Below are positions 17,090 to 26,589 of a stretch of DNA of 64,000 nucleotides, piece after piece. Positions within the stretch are counted from its first letter, which is position 1. Each line of letters starts with the position of its first letter. This stretch comes from Woeseia sp034521225 (lineage in GTDB: Bacteria > Pseudomonadota > Gammaproteobacteria > Steroidobacterales > Woeseiaceae). The notes beneath the pieces are model-generated. The model did no database searches. It saw nothing but the letters and a program-made list of their open reading frames with translations, and was not told the origin of the DNA. The DNA lies in contig JAXHMR010000031.1 of assembly GCA_034521225.1 (NCBI GenBank), forward strand, positions 1-64,000, in the 5' to 3' direction. The position numbers and the translations under genes are program-made.

Positions 17090-17460
17090 CGGCGGCCTCC
17101 GTGGTCAGCGTCGGCTGTGTCACTGTGCCTGCTGCGGTCGTCGATGGCTGGTGTCGTGGTGTGTACATCGTGGATCCGGCTCGGATCGGGATCCACCGTG
17201 GGCACTCGTGGCCCGGCCGGTAGCAATGCCACTTGCGAGGGGCAATCTTGAAATACCGTGCCGCCGACCAAACAAGTGTTCAGGTCTTGTCTGGTCGGCA
17301 CGGGGTTTCCCTGTGTCGTTTTTTGACCTCCGAGCTGTGCTACTCGCTTGCGTCCGGCTCGTCTTAAAAGTACAGGCCAGCGTGGTTGTCGAGTTCGTGT
17401 TGTCGTCGGCTGATTTGGCGGCTGTGCTGTCGATCCGGCGGTAGGCTGGGGTGTGGTCAT
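17086..17460 (-). CDS. Hypothetical protein, operon gene 4
   Basis: 124 residues: MTTPQPTAGSTAQPPNQPTT, basic middle, CLVGGTVFQDCPSQVALLPA, and a polar C-terminus ending ADADHGGRR. The composition alone (Pro/Thr/Arg-rich) would not convince. However, the frame starts in an ATGA shared with the stop of the preceding gene (17457-17460) and stops in an ATGA shared with the start of the next (17086-17089). Overlap at both ends is strong evidence for translation as part of the operon. The function is unknown. Confidence 0.55.
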   Translation of the reverse strand: MTTPQPTAGSTAQPPNQPTTTRTRQPRWPVLLRRAGRKRVAQLGGQKTTQGNPVPTRQDLNTCLVGGTVFQDCPSQVALLPAGPRVPTVDPDPSRIHDVHTTTPAIDDRSRHSDTADADHGGRR

Positions 17461-17783
17461 CTGGGTGTAATTGCGGTGGTTGTGAGTGACTGGGGATCGG
17501 CGAGACAGAGCGCGTGCGTCTGCGTGTGCGCGTGACTACACACGCTGAGTGTCGCGGTGAGCACAGCCGGTGACTCGCTGTCTGCTGACGCGCGTGGGCG
17601 CGGACACTCCCGACAGCGGCACGTCTCGACGGTCCAGACGGGACAGGTGGCCTGCCGGGTGAGCGTGACGACAACGGGCGTGCCCGCGCGTAGCGGGCGA
17701 TCACACATCGAACATGTGTCCTCCTCGACGGGGAGTCCTGTTGCGAGCTGCGCGAGTGTCGCCGTGACGCGGTTAGTCGTCAT
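17457..17783 (-). CDS. Zinc-finger-containing haloarchaeal protein, operon gene 3
   Basis: 108 residues starting MTTNRVTATLAQLATGLPVE. Candidate metal ligands are CSMCDRPL, then CRCREC and a further Cys-His pair in VCSHAHTQTHALCLAD. This could form one or two zinc sites. It starts inside the end of gene 2 (overlap 17773-17783) and its stop overlaps the start of gene 4 by four bases. I recognise it only as a conserved-type haloarchaeal small protein. The role is unknown. Confidence 0.65.
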   Translation of the reverse strand: MTTNRVTATLAQLATGLPVEEDTCSMCDRPLRAGTPVVVTLTRQATCPVWTVETCRCRECPRPRASADSESPAVLTATLSVCSHAHTQTHALCLADPQSLTTTAITPR

Positions 17784-17946
17784 TGGCGACCTCCTCGGTG
17801 GTGGTATCAGCGTCGGCGTCAGTATCGACGCTGTCCTGCCACGTACGGAACGCAGCACAGTCGTGGAGTGCGATCCGTTCAGGCAGTCCGACAGCACCAC
17901 AGACGGGACACTCTTCGAGTGCGGGCCCGACACAGTCGTCGCTCAT
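17773..17946 (-). CDS. Zinc-finger microprotein, operon gene 2
   Basis: 57 residues: MSDDCVGPALEECPVCGAVG, LPERIALHDCAAFRTWQDS, and an acidic tail ending TTTEEVANDD. The CPVCG...LHDC pattern is a short zinc finger typical of haloarchaeal microproteins. Its ATG overlaps the stop of gene 1 (ATGA, 17943-17946). Overlap with gene 3 is 11 bases. It is probably translated by coupling. Confidence 0.65.
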   Translation of the reverse strand: MSDDCVGPALEECPVCGAVGLPERIALHDCAAFRTWQDSVDTDADADTTTEEVANDD

Positions 17947-18171
17947 CGGTGAACACACTCCGGGCGGTGGGTCGCCGTATCGCGATCGCTCGTGAGCACT
18001 TCAATCGCACACTCGGGACACCGAACGTACGTGTAGCCCGTTAGTGGTGCCGTACGCGTCACGCTCAGAGAACGGGCCGTTCCAGTCAATCTGCGGGTCG
18101 GTTGGTTGGATTGCTGATTCGGCTCGCGTCGTGCCGGTGGATTCAACACCGGTGGAGTCTGATTTAGACAT
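17943..18171 (-). CDS. Zinc-finger microprotein, operon gene 1, one frameshift
   Basis: Reads MSKSDSTGVESTGTTRAESA, then IDWNGPFSERDAYGT. After a slip near 18,045 it continues TGYTYVRCPECAIEVLTSDR and DTATHRPECVHR. Haloarchaeal small proteins with the pattern GPFSxRDAY...YRFVRCxxC...H.xxC are common. The C2HC cluster CPEC...HRPEC should bind zinc. It is the first gene of the five-gene operon, divergent from the winged-helix gene at 18346. The shared intergenic region holds a palindromic operator candidate. Confidence 0.65.
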
Positions 18172-18278
18172 GCTTCCTTGCTGGAAGCACGGTCGAGCGT
18201 GTTCCTCCACGCTCCGGCCATTCTGCGACCGGTATCCCGTGCTCCCGTGAGTATATCGTACGTACACAAGGGTAAATA

Positions 18279-18293
18279 ACTTACTGCGTAAGT
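18279..18293. promoter_or_regulatory. Palindromic operator candidate between divergent genes
   Basis: ACTTACTGCGTAAGT is a perfect inverted repeat with 6-base arms and a 3-base centre. It lies in the 174-base gap between the five-gene operon (minus) and the winged-helix regulator (plus), next to an AT-rich TTATTTA on the minus strand. Position and symmetry fit a binding site for the adjacent regulator. Confidence 0.45.
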
Positions 18294-18315
18294 ATACGGA
18301 GTTAGTTTGCTAAAC

Positions 18316-18322
18316 ACTATAC
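18316..18322 (+). promoter_or_regulatory. TATA-box candidate for leaderless winged-helix gene
   Basis: ACTATAC is centred about 27 bases before the ATG at 18346. That is the spacing expected when a haloarchaeal TATA box drives a leaderless transcript starting at or next to the start codon. No ribosome-binding site is seen before this ATG, which supports a leaderless mRNA. Confidence 0.4.
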
Positions 18323-18345
18323 ACCCGCGTTACGAAAGTACATAT

Positions 18346-18579
18346 ATGCCCCCAATACAACTCAACGATACAGATAAAGCAATCTTAGAAATACTAGATG
18401 AGGGGCGGAATGCGCCACTAAACATCGCTAAAGAGCTTGGATTTACACGCCAGTACGCACAGCAGCGATTGAAACGCCTCGAGGAACACGGCCATGTTGA
18501 GAATATTGGAAGCGGCGTCTATGAGCTCCAGGACGATCCCGAGACAGTTGATCGACAGCGGTGTATCTACCTCACGTAA
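18346..18579 (+). CDS. Winged helix-turn-helix regulator
   Basis: 77 residues: MPPIQLNDTDKAILEILDEG, then APLNIAKELGFTRQYAQQRL and KRLEEHGHVENIGSGVYELQ. This is a complete MarR/ArsR-like winged helix with recognition helix and wing. It is typical of small regulators on haloarchaeal plasmids. It is divergent from the zinc-finger operon and probably regulates that operon, itself, or both, through the palindrome at 18279. I chose the ATG at 18346, not 18307, because the domain starts there and a TATA box is correctly placed. Confidence 0.8.
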   Translation: MPPIQLNDTDKAILEILDEGRNAPLNIAKELGFTRQYAQQRLKRLEEHGHVENIGSGVYELQDDPETVDRQRCIYLT

Positions 18580-18912
18580 TCACTAGCGGACTATCATCTA
18601 CACTGGAAGGTGTTTCAACGATCCTTAATTCCACTATGCTACTGTACAACATGATCGCCCGAGATATGTCTGACATCTGTCTGCTATTCCCGTTACCTGC
18701 TGCTGTGTCGATCTACTCTCCTGTATCTGCTCCCTAATTCGCCTGACTGCGGCACGATAGCTACCTCTCACCTGACCGTCTCAAAGTCTCAATAGTGAGA
18801 TTCCGAACCCAGTAACACCGAACACATAAGTACCAGTGCTCTCATGAGCCTTATGGAACTGTAGACAACCATCTACGGTACACACGTAACCCAAAACACC
18901 AATGACACGGGT
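18580..18912. other. Spacer without gene
   Basis: 333 bases. No frame or RNA gene that I can support. The sequence is AT-rich with several short T and C runs. Confidence 0.4.
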
Positions 18913-19086
18913 ATGAGCACCGAGATGACAGACGATACCAGCACAGACGACACTGCGCGGACGACCATCGAGGTAGACCGTCAGGTATGGCGGCAGGTTC
19001 GTGCAGAGGCAGTCGGTGAGGGCAAAAACGTCTCGGAGAAGCTCGAGGAGATTCTCGTCGAGTACTTCGAGGATGACGATGCCTAA
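18913..19086 (+). CDS. Small ribbon-helix-helix-like haloarchaeal protein
   Basis: 57 residues: MSTEMTDDTSTDDTARTTIE, VDRQVWRQVRAEAVGEGKNV, SEKLEEILVEYFEDDDA. The strand TTIEVDRQVW followed by two helices, the second being VSEKLEEILVEYF, is the layout of short haloarchaeal RHH-type or 'DNA-binding' microproteins found on plasmids and islands. It precedes the large surface protein by 66 bases. Confidence 0.65.
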   Translation: MSTEMTDDTSTDDTARTTIEVDRQVWRQVRAEAVGEGKNVSEKLEEILVEYFEDDDA

Positions 19087-19152
19087 TCCAATTCAAATGC
19101 AACACGACACACAATACAGCCGGATCAGCCGGTATGACGGAGGCGTATAGCT

Positions 19153-22100
19153 ATGACAGGTAATACAAACACACGCAAGAAGGCCAGCTCGATTTTCTTC
19201 AGCGCGATCCCGATCGTTTCCATGGTCGGCGTTTGCGTACCGGTGGCCCAGCCGGTGCGTGCGGCAGGCGTTGCTGATGGCGATCTGTTAACGGCAGAGG
19301 GCGTCACCCTCACAAATAGCACCTCCCAGCAAACGTCTGGAGACGAACTGACAGTCAATTCCAGATCAGGCGGCTCGTACTTGATGGCGTCTGAAGCTTC
19401 TTGGTGCTGGTCCTCGGTCACCTCCGAGGGGGCAACTGGTACGCTTCACCGTTGATGAAGATATTGACCTGACGACCGCCTGAAGTCAGGGGCAATGATG
19501 GCAATCCCATCCCGCTTGAAGGTGCCGAAGTCAGCGTTGCCAATTCGAGTACGGGGCCCTGCGACTGTGGGTTCTGAATACATCGTCTTCAACGTTAGCG
19601 AACCGGTTTCCATCCGCAGAAACACGAGAGAAACTGACGATCTTCTTCGAGGGGACGACCACCCAGAAGCTGGTTCCTACAATGTTCCTGTCAGCTGTCA
19701 GTAACGACGCTACCGCAACCTGCTAACGGTAGTTCAGCTGACCTTACCTACGGATCGAGGGACTGCTGATGAGGCCTCGGCTACCCTGTCTGCTGAGGTC
19801 ACTGCTCCTGGATATCACTGTCGAGCCAGCAAATGCTGCTGTGCCGGTTGGCGACAACGCAACGTACACGGCCCACGATCGAAGACGCAAACGGGAATCC
19901 GCTCGAAAACGTTAACGTCGAAGCCGTGTTCAATGACGGAACCAACAACGACGTTCAGAGATCCTCAACGTGACCTTCGATGATGGAACGAATACAGAGT
20001 CATTCGCTGATATCGACGCCGACGGCAGCGCTGGCGCCACTGTGCTGTCGACGATCGGCACAAACGCTGACGGCGAACCGACGATCCTCGTTAATTCGAC
20101 CGGTTGAGAAGTTCGGTAGCGATCTGATCGACGTTACCTTCACCGAACAGCAGGACTCGACGAATACCTGGAGAGTCGCACACTCACTGTTGGTGACCGT
20201 GGCTTCATCCGTGGCGGCAACGTGTTGACCTTCGGAGACCGCTCGGCCTGTTCAGAATGCGGATGTCGTCATCCAGAACACCGGCACGAACGAGTACTTC
20301 AACACGACGACAGACTCTAACGGCTTCTACCAGCAGCAGGTCCCGCCGGGAACGTACTCCGTCATTATCGATGACGACTTGTTCCAGACATTCTCGACCG
20401 ATCGAGATGTCGCACCGGGTGGAACCGAACGGATTGACGTGACGCTTGACCGGCTCGTCTGATGCCGATCAGCTTGATGTTAATCCCGACAGTGCGACCT
20501 GTCGAAGTCTCGAAGAGACTGTTTCCACGACGGCGACAGTCCAGACAGGTCGACAACGGAAACGACGGTACTGACGTCGGCGAACTGCGCTCCGTCGATC
20601 GGAGACGAATTGAATCGACCCTCGTCGAGTCCGTTGATGACCCGAACAGATATCCTCGCCGGTGACGGAACCGATGTCACGGTCAGCCCCACAACTGGTG
20701 GAGCTACGGACGATGCCGGTGAGGCCGGCTTCGATGTGAGCCTTGATGTTACGAACCCGGACGACTTCGAGGATAACATCGATGTGGCAGTCGGTTCGAA
20801 GCGGAGACGAACTCCAGTGCGAACGGCACGCTCGATGTGACGTTCCAGCCTGAAGTTCGTGGCACCGGGACGACTCCTTCCGGCTTTGCCTGACAACATC
20901 GGTCAAAACGGTGCTCAGCTTGGTGTGAGTCGAACGCTCAGACCCGCAGAAGGCGCACCGGTGGCGCGCTGTTCCGCTGTCCGACGTGCAGCAGAACACG
21001 GTGACCATCGAGGGCGTCACAGAAAGGTGACCTCTACCGCGCTGTCACCTACGACGCCAGGCGGGTGTCCCGCAGGTGCTTGACGCTCGGAGTCGACTAC
21101 CTGACGACGACCGAAGAGGTTGAAATCGTTCAGGAATACGACCTCGCTCGGCTTCAACGTCGACGCAGTCGACCGCATCCGGCCTGGTACCCCTGTCCCT
21201 GACAACAACGTCAGTATCCACTTCCTGGCGAACGAAAGCTACCGGATCCAGAAGTACGACGCGAGACGGCTGGCGTGATTCCGGAGATACCACTGCGACG
21301 ATCGCCGCTGACGGAAGCGAGCCCGCTCCGAACGACCTCTTCACGGTCGCTGAAGACGAAGAGCTGACGTACCAGGCAATCTCCGAACGCTACGCGGAGG
21401 ACCCGCGTTAAACGTTCCCGAACGACACCGTCAACAGCATCGGTAACTTCGAACTGCTCAATGTGCCGGTGAACGCGACGAGCGGCGAGTCGTACGTCGT
21501 CATCGCTGGCGGCCAGAACGCTCGGCGCCGAGGCAGACGCAGTTCGGATTCGCCAACTTCGCTGGCTACGATGTTGTTGAGGTCCATCCGAGCGCAAATG
21601 TTGGTCCGGATTTGCAAGAGCAGAACAACGTCGATCTCTCGGTACAAGAGTTCGAGAGTGACGTGTTCTTCAACTACGCGCTTGATGTCGTGGTTGAAGA
21701 CGAAAATGAAGAGCTCGTCAAGCAAGTCGAAACCGAGACTGGGGATAAGAGGTTGATGCGGTGATTAACGCTAACCGCAACCAACCAGGAGACCGACGAG
21801 TAGCCCCCTGGTGCTGCCGGAAGGTCAGCAGATCATACCGTCAACTCTCATCGGCGACAGCGTTGGGGCAATCGATGACTCGGTCATCGTTGATCAGGAG
21901 TTCGCTGATGGCCAGCAGTACGCGACTGCGACCTTCGAGGCCTCTGACACCTCCGCTGGGACGGTAAACATCTCTGCGGAGACGACCGACAACGACGGCC
22001 AAGAGTTCAACACGAGCGCTGGTCGGCGTCGGCTGGAACGACGTCTCGAATCAAGCCGAAGTCACGGTGTTCAAGACGATTGGATCACCGGCGTTACGTT

Positions 22101-23072
22101 GTCAATGCGGATTCGACACGAACATTCCGGGGCGCTCAGGTTCGAGTTTCACGCTCGACGGCGATCGGAATCTTGACGAGAGCCTAGACAACGCCAGCGA
22201 GTGGAACAGGCGGCTCCTACGCTGTTCACTGGCGTCAAAACCGGCCAAAACCTTGCGATTCAGGCTACGGCGCTCAATGAGGCCAACGAAACAGTACAGA
22301 ACACGCGTATCCTCAATTAACGGGAACGATGTTAATACCGCACTTGGTGGGGAAGACATCGTTGTTGAAGGGCTGCAGTTGAAGATCAGCCGCTGCGAAG
22401 ATCTGCGTCTTTCCAGGTGTCTTGATCTGGAAGTGACCCGGTGAGGTTAACACATCTGAGTCGCTTACTGTGACCGCAACGATCACCAATGATGGTGGCT
22501 ATTGAGGCCCAGCAGGAGGTTACCTTCCGCCCGAACGGGATCGACGCCGCTTGCGTGACGACCCTGGTGGTTAACACAACGACGGTTTCGCTCCAATCTC
22601 GTGAGAGTGCGACTGTCAGGTTCGGTGTCACTGCGCCTGCCGACAATGGCACGTACACTCACGGTGTCTTCACCGATGATGCGAATCAGACCTGCAGGAG
22701 CTTGAACGTCACCGCAGCAGATGATGGTGACGAAGGTGTTACCGTTGTCGGCGACAGTCCGGCAACCGGACACTGACCCGGTGACCGGACTCCTCAACGA
22801 CGTCCGAGCGGCGATGGTGAGTTCGGCATCACCGACGTCCAGCTGCTCTTCGAGAACCGGCGACAGCGACGCAGTTGGAGGACAACCCTGAGCTGTCCGA
22901 CTTCGACGGCAATGGTGAGTTCGGCATTGCTGACGTCCAAGCGCTGTCGGCCCAGCAGCTTGGCTCAAGCGTAACACCCGGTTACGCTGACCGGCTGCGG
23001 CAATTTGGCGCCATTTTTTTGCTGCTCACAACGCAAGAGTGCGTGAGCCACACAGAGCGTCACCGAGTGTGA
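19153..23072 (+). pseudogene. S-layer-like/adhesin surface glycoprotein with dockerin-type C-terminus, many frameshifts
   Basis: It starts with the haloarchaeal surface-protein signal MTGNTNTRKKASSIFFSAI followed by a hydrophobic stretch and an Ala-rich cleavage region. Mature segments include TLTNSTSQQTSGDELTVN, Ig-like pieces (PVGDNATYTA, ENVNVEAVFNDGTNNDV), a carboxypeptidase-regulatory-like piece (NADVVIQNTGTNEYFNTTTD and PPGTYSVIIDD), and many Asn-x-Ser/Thr sites. The C-terminal module is ATVRFGVTAPADNGTYTHGV, TVVGDSPAT, and two dockerin loops, DGEFGITDVQLLFENRDSDA and DFDGNGEFGIADVQ. At least fifteen frame changes are needed over 3.9 kb. It is probably one secreted protein of about 1,300 residues and a paralogue of the 10.9-13.4 kb gene. 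Confidence 0.7.
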
Positions 23073-23174
23073 TGTCGTCACTTGGTTGCAGCTGAAACTG
23101 CGACAGAGGACCTAAGAAACTATTTGTACCGATACAGAGATATACAAGCAGCCGTCCTCCACGCAGATTTATAT

Positions 23175-24600
23175 TGATGCGAGTGATACGGCGCGTGTGA
23201 AACGGATTCAAGCCGGCCGTGAGACACTTCCAGCTATCACAACCCTACTGGTAGTCGGCGCTGGTACTACTTGCGGGCGGCGTTGCGATTGCGGGTCTTA
23301 CCGCTGGTGAGCCAACAGCAGCCACAAATACACCGGCAATCGAACACGGACAAGATCCGGCTGAGGTATCTATTGATCCGGCGGTACAGACGGCATCTGG
23401 TGAGACAGAGCTGATCCCTCCACCCCGGGCAACCGCTCCAGAACGTGAAATACGTACTGCCGAGGTATCCGGTGAGACAGTTACAAGCACACTCAGAGAC
23501 CGTCCAACCAGACTGTCGCGATCGGTACTGGACCAGTATACAAGCGTTGAGGTACACAGTAGCTCTTGGCTCGCGAACTCACTACTTATTACGGTTGATC
23601 TAAACGAACAGTCTCTTACAGATCTCGCTGCGATTGATGGCGTCGAACGGATCGGTACGAACACTCGCATTACGGTGCCGGATGTAACAGCTGACCAGAC
23701 AGTTAACCGCTCAGATCACAATCGACTGCCACAGAGACCAGCGAATGGACTCAGACAGATCGGCGCACCAGAAGCGTGGCAGACATACGGGACACGTGGT
23801 GACGGCGTTCAGGGTGGCTGTGATTGACACTGGAATTGAGATATAACCCACCCGGATCTTGACTTAACCACGACAGATCCGACCGATCCAACCTATCCAG
23901 GTGGGTGGGCAGAGTCCAGCCGGAATGGGAAACCGAGTTGTCGGCTCAACGCCGCACGATAGCGGCTTCCACGGGACACGCATGAGCGGGACTGGTTGCT
24001 GGTGGAAACGCAAGTGGGTACTAAGGCGTCGGCGTCGCGCCTGATGTTGAGTTAATTTATGCGCTTGGGATTAATGCGTCGGACGGCGGAACGATAGCAC
24101 AGGTAATTGCGTCTGTCGAGTGGGCGGTAACGAATGATGCAAGATATCGTCTCGCTCGGTTTTGGGTCGACAGAGGCTGTGCCGGCAGATGTTAGCTGGA
24201 TACGAAATACCGGAGCGCATGGGCGTACATGTTGTTGTAGCCAGCGGGAACAGCGGGGCTGGAACAATTAGTTATCCGGCCGCAGTGAATGAGGCGTTTA
24301 CAGTGGGCTGCAGAGCGACCCTGACCGACCGCAACATTGGATCGTTCTCAGGTGGCGGAACCGTCGAGACAGCGACGACGTGGGAGGGGACTGCGCCAAA
24401 AGGCTGGCCAGACTCCTATATCATCCCAGATGTGGCTGCGCCAGGTGTCGGCGTCATAGTACTTGTTCAGATGCCGAGTACAGACAATTAGATGGGACGA
24501 GCATGGCAACCCCACATGTCATTCAACGACGATGTATCGGGGTGCAGTCTGCTGCTTGGCCAGGTTGCTGACGCTCACACGGATTACCGGTCAATTTTCT
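23175..24600 (+). pseudogene. Subtilisin-like S8 protease, frameshifted and cut off at the chimeric junction
   Basis: Secreted serine protease. The N-terminus stitches to MRVIRRVKRIQAGRETLPA, then a hydrophobic signal ending GGVAIAGLTAGEPTAATN, and a propeptide (DLAAIDGVERIGTNTRITVP). The catalytic Asp is in VAVIDTGIE (about 23817), His in DSGFHGT (about 23965), and Ser in DGTSMATPHV (about 24500). The oxyanion block VVVASGNSGAGTISYPAAVN is intact. At least seven frame slips occur. After the catalytic Ser the sequence degenerates into bacterial folK on the other strand, so the C-terminus is missing. It follows the surface protein by about 100 bases. Confidence 0.8.
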
Positions 24601-24660
24601 CAATGCGTGGCGTACTCCTGCTGACGTCAGCGGCGAGCGCTCCGACACTTTTCAGGCCCG
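24584..24660. other. Junction between haloarchaeal and gammaproteobacterial sequence
   Basis: To the left all genes are haloarchaeal; to the right all are gammaproteobacterial. The minus-strand folK stop is at 24584-24586. On the plus strand, the last archaeal-looking pieces are TPADVSGERSDT at about 24612-24647, in a frame that could continue the subtilase. The two readings overlap, so the break is somewhere between about 24,580 and 24,660. I infer an assembly join. Confidence 0.8.
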
Positions 24661-25096
24661 GCACGGTCACATGCGATGCAATCTCGCTGAGCGGCAGCAA
24701 GACAAAATTACGCTCTGCGATGCGCGGGTGCGGCAATTCGAGATCCGGCGTTTTCATGGTATGGCTACTGTACACGAGAAGATCGAGATCGAGGCACCGC
24801 GGGCCCCAGCGTTCGCCGTCGCGGACCCTACCCTGAGCCGTTTCAATGATTTGCAACTGCTCGAGCAGTGCCGGTGCGGACAACCGGGTCAGCAGCGCCG
24901 CGGCCGCGTTGATGAAATCCGGTTGACCGGCCGGCCCGACCGGCGCTGACCGGTAAAGGCCGGACCGCGCCGTCAGGATCGTGTCATTGATAGCGGCAAG
25001 CAGCTTGAGTGCCTGCTCTACCTGGCTGGCCGGTGAATCGAGATTGCTGCCAATACCGACGTAGGCCGGCCACCAGTGTGTCCGCTCGGTTGTCAT
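24584..25096 (-). CDS. folK: 2-amino-4-hydroxy-6-hydroxymethyldihydropteridine pyrophosphokinase
   Basis: FolK, 170 residues, transfers pyrophosphate from ATP to 6-hydroxymethyl-dihydropterin in folate synthesis. Visible hallmarks are YVGIGSNLDSPASQV, SGLYRSAPVGPAGQPDFINA and the ATP/Mg-binding signature GERWGPRCLDLDLLVY, followed by ELPHPRIAERNFVLLPLSEI. Its ATG overlaps the stop of pcnB by four bases (25093-25096), the classical gammaproteobacterial pcnB-folK order. The last 20 residues lie in the junction zone and may be distorted. Confidence 0.9.
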   Translation of the reverse strand: MTTERTHWWPAYVGIGSNLDSPASQVEQALKLLAAINDTILTARSGLYRSAPVGPAGQPDFINAAAALLTRLSAPALLEQLQIIETAQGRVRDGERWGPRCLDLDLLVYSSHTMKTPDLELPHPRIAERNFVLLPLSEIASHVTVPGLKSVGALAADVSRSTPRIEKIDR

Positions 25097-26428
25097 GACG
25101 TACCGGCATCTTTTGCACGACGCCGGCCACGGCGGCGGCGGCGTTTTTTTGCCGGAGCCGGCTCGCCGCCACCGTCCGAAAACGCGGCATCCCGGCCCTT
25201 CTCATCCTCGGTCTGTACACGCGTCCAGAACTCAGCGGTATCCGCACTGATCTCGCCGATCTCGGCGCGCAACAGCATGAAATCGTACGCAGCGCGAAAA
25301 CGCCGGTGCTCCAGCAGTTTCTGCGCGCGCCGGCCGCTCATCCTGCCGAACCTGGGTTGCAGCGCGATCATTTCCCGCATGGGCGCGGTGAAACGCTTCG
25401 GTATGGAGATGCGCGACTGCTGCATGCCCGTAAGCTGCCAGGCGGCGGCTGTCAGCGCCTGCACCTCGGTCATGCCTTCATTCTCGCGGAATTCCCTCGC
25501 CATTTCCCGCACCGGCGCCCACAGGAACACACCGATCAGGAACATCGGCGTAATGGATTTTTCCTCGGCGACCCGTTTATCGGTGTTGACCAGCGCCGAC
25601 TGCACGAAACGGACGAATGTCGGGTCATTGTCGAGCGCCTCATCCGTTTCCGGAAACAGTTCACGGAACAGCCGGTACTGTCGCAACAGCAGGAACATTT
25701 TTTCGGCGTAGCCCGTCTGGAACATTTTCAAGAATTCATCAAACAGGCGCGCTGGCGGAACGCTGCTTAATAACCCGAATGACTGGTTGATCGCGTCATG
25801 GACGCCCTGGTCAATCGTGAAATCCAGCTTTGCCGCGAACCGTACCGCGCGCAGCATGCGCACCGGGTCCTCGCGAAAACGCATCTCGGGATCGCCAATC
25901 AGGACCAACCCGGCGTTTCCGGATATCCTCCAGACCCCCGACATAGTCCCAGATACTGAAATCGGCGATGTTGTAGTACAACGCATTACAGGTGAAATCG
26001 CGGCGCCAGACGTCGTCCTCGATGGTGCCGTACACGTTATCGCGCAGGATGCGGCCGGCGTCGTCGCGCGTCGCGTCCGGGTGCTCCTCATCGCCAGCGG
26101 TAGCCGCACGGAAAGTAGCAACCTCGATTACCTCGCGGCCAAAACGCACGTGCGCAAGACGGAAGCGCCGGCCGATCAGCCGGCAATTGCCGAACAGCGC
26201 CTTGACCTCATCCGGGCTCGCGTCGGTCGCGATATCGAAATCCTTCGGATGCAGCTCAAGCAACGCGTCGCGCACGCCACCACCGACCAAAAACGCCTGG
26301 TATCCCGCCTTGTGCAGGCGGTACAGAACCTTGAGTGCACTGTCGGAGATCTCGGCCCGGGAAACGTCGTGGGACGGGCGGGGGATGATTTCGGGTTCGG
26401 TTTTTTTTGTAGACCCGCTGATTTTCAA
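25093..26428 (-). CDS. pcnB: Poly(A) polymerase I, one frameshift
   Basis: Class II nucleotidyltransferase that adds poly(A) tails to RNAs to promote decay. The head domain has IIPRPSHDVSRAEIS, FLVGGGVRDALLELHPKDFD with its catalytic Asp pair, IGRRFRLAHVRFG and RRDFTCNALYYN. The frame slips at about 25,925 within a GGLEDIRKR region and continues VLIGDPEMRFREDPVRMLRA. The C-terminus is a basic, Arg-rich tail (KKRRRRRGRRR) of the kind seen in gammaproteobacterial PcnB. The start is uncertain: an ATG exists at 26497, but it lies in the tRNA promoter region, and I prefer TTG at 26428. Escherichia coli pcnB also uses a non-AUG start. Confidence 0.85.
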
Positions 26429-26440
26429 TAGAAATTCCGC

Positions 26441-26468
26441 TTGAGGATTGAATTTGCGGCCGTATAAT
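26441..26468 (+). promoter_or_regulatory. Sigma-70 promoter candidate for tRNA-Glu
   Basis: TTGAGG at 26441-26446 and a perfect TATAAT at 26463-26468 with a 16-base spacer. It lies about 42 bases upstream of the tRNA gene. A GC-rich stretch follows the -10 box, like a stringent-control discriminator. Confidence 0.6.
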
Positions 26469-26510
26469 AGCAGCCCCCGCCAGCCGGGGTCAGTCAAAAC
26501 TCCAATCCGT

Positions 26511-26586
26511 GCTCCCTTCGTCTAGTGGTTCAGGACGCCGCCCTCTCACGGCGGTAACACCGGTTCGAATCCGGTAGGGAGTACCA
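26511..26586 (+). tRNA. tRNA-Glu (anticodon CTC)
   Basis: 76 nt with encoded CCA. The acceptor stem pairs GCTCCCT with AGGGAGT (first pair G-T). The anticodon stem CCGCC/GGCGG closes the loop CTCTCAC, giving anticodon CTC. The T arm reads CCGGTTCGAATCCGG. The D arm has TCTAGTGGTTCAGGA. It matches bacterial tRNA-Glu except that the more common anticodon is TTC. CTC reads GAG only, so a TTC gene must exist elsewhere. Confidence 0.92.
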
Positions 26587-26589
26587 ATC

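Noticed and set aside
24560..24680. Interdomain horizontal gene transfer
   Set aside because: Both sides are long, internally consistent genomic contexts and the break cuts a gene. No mobility signature is present at the join.
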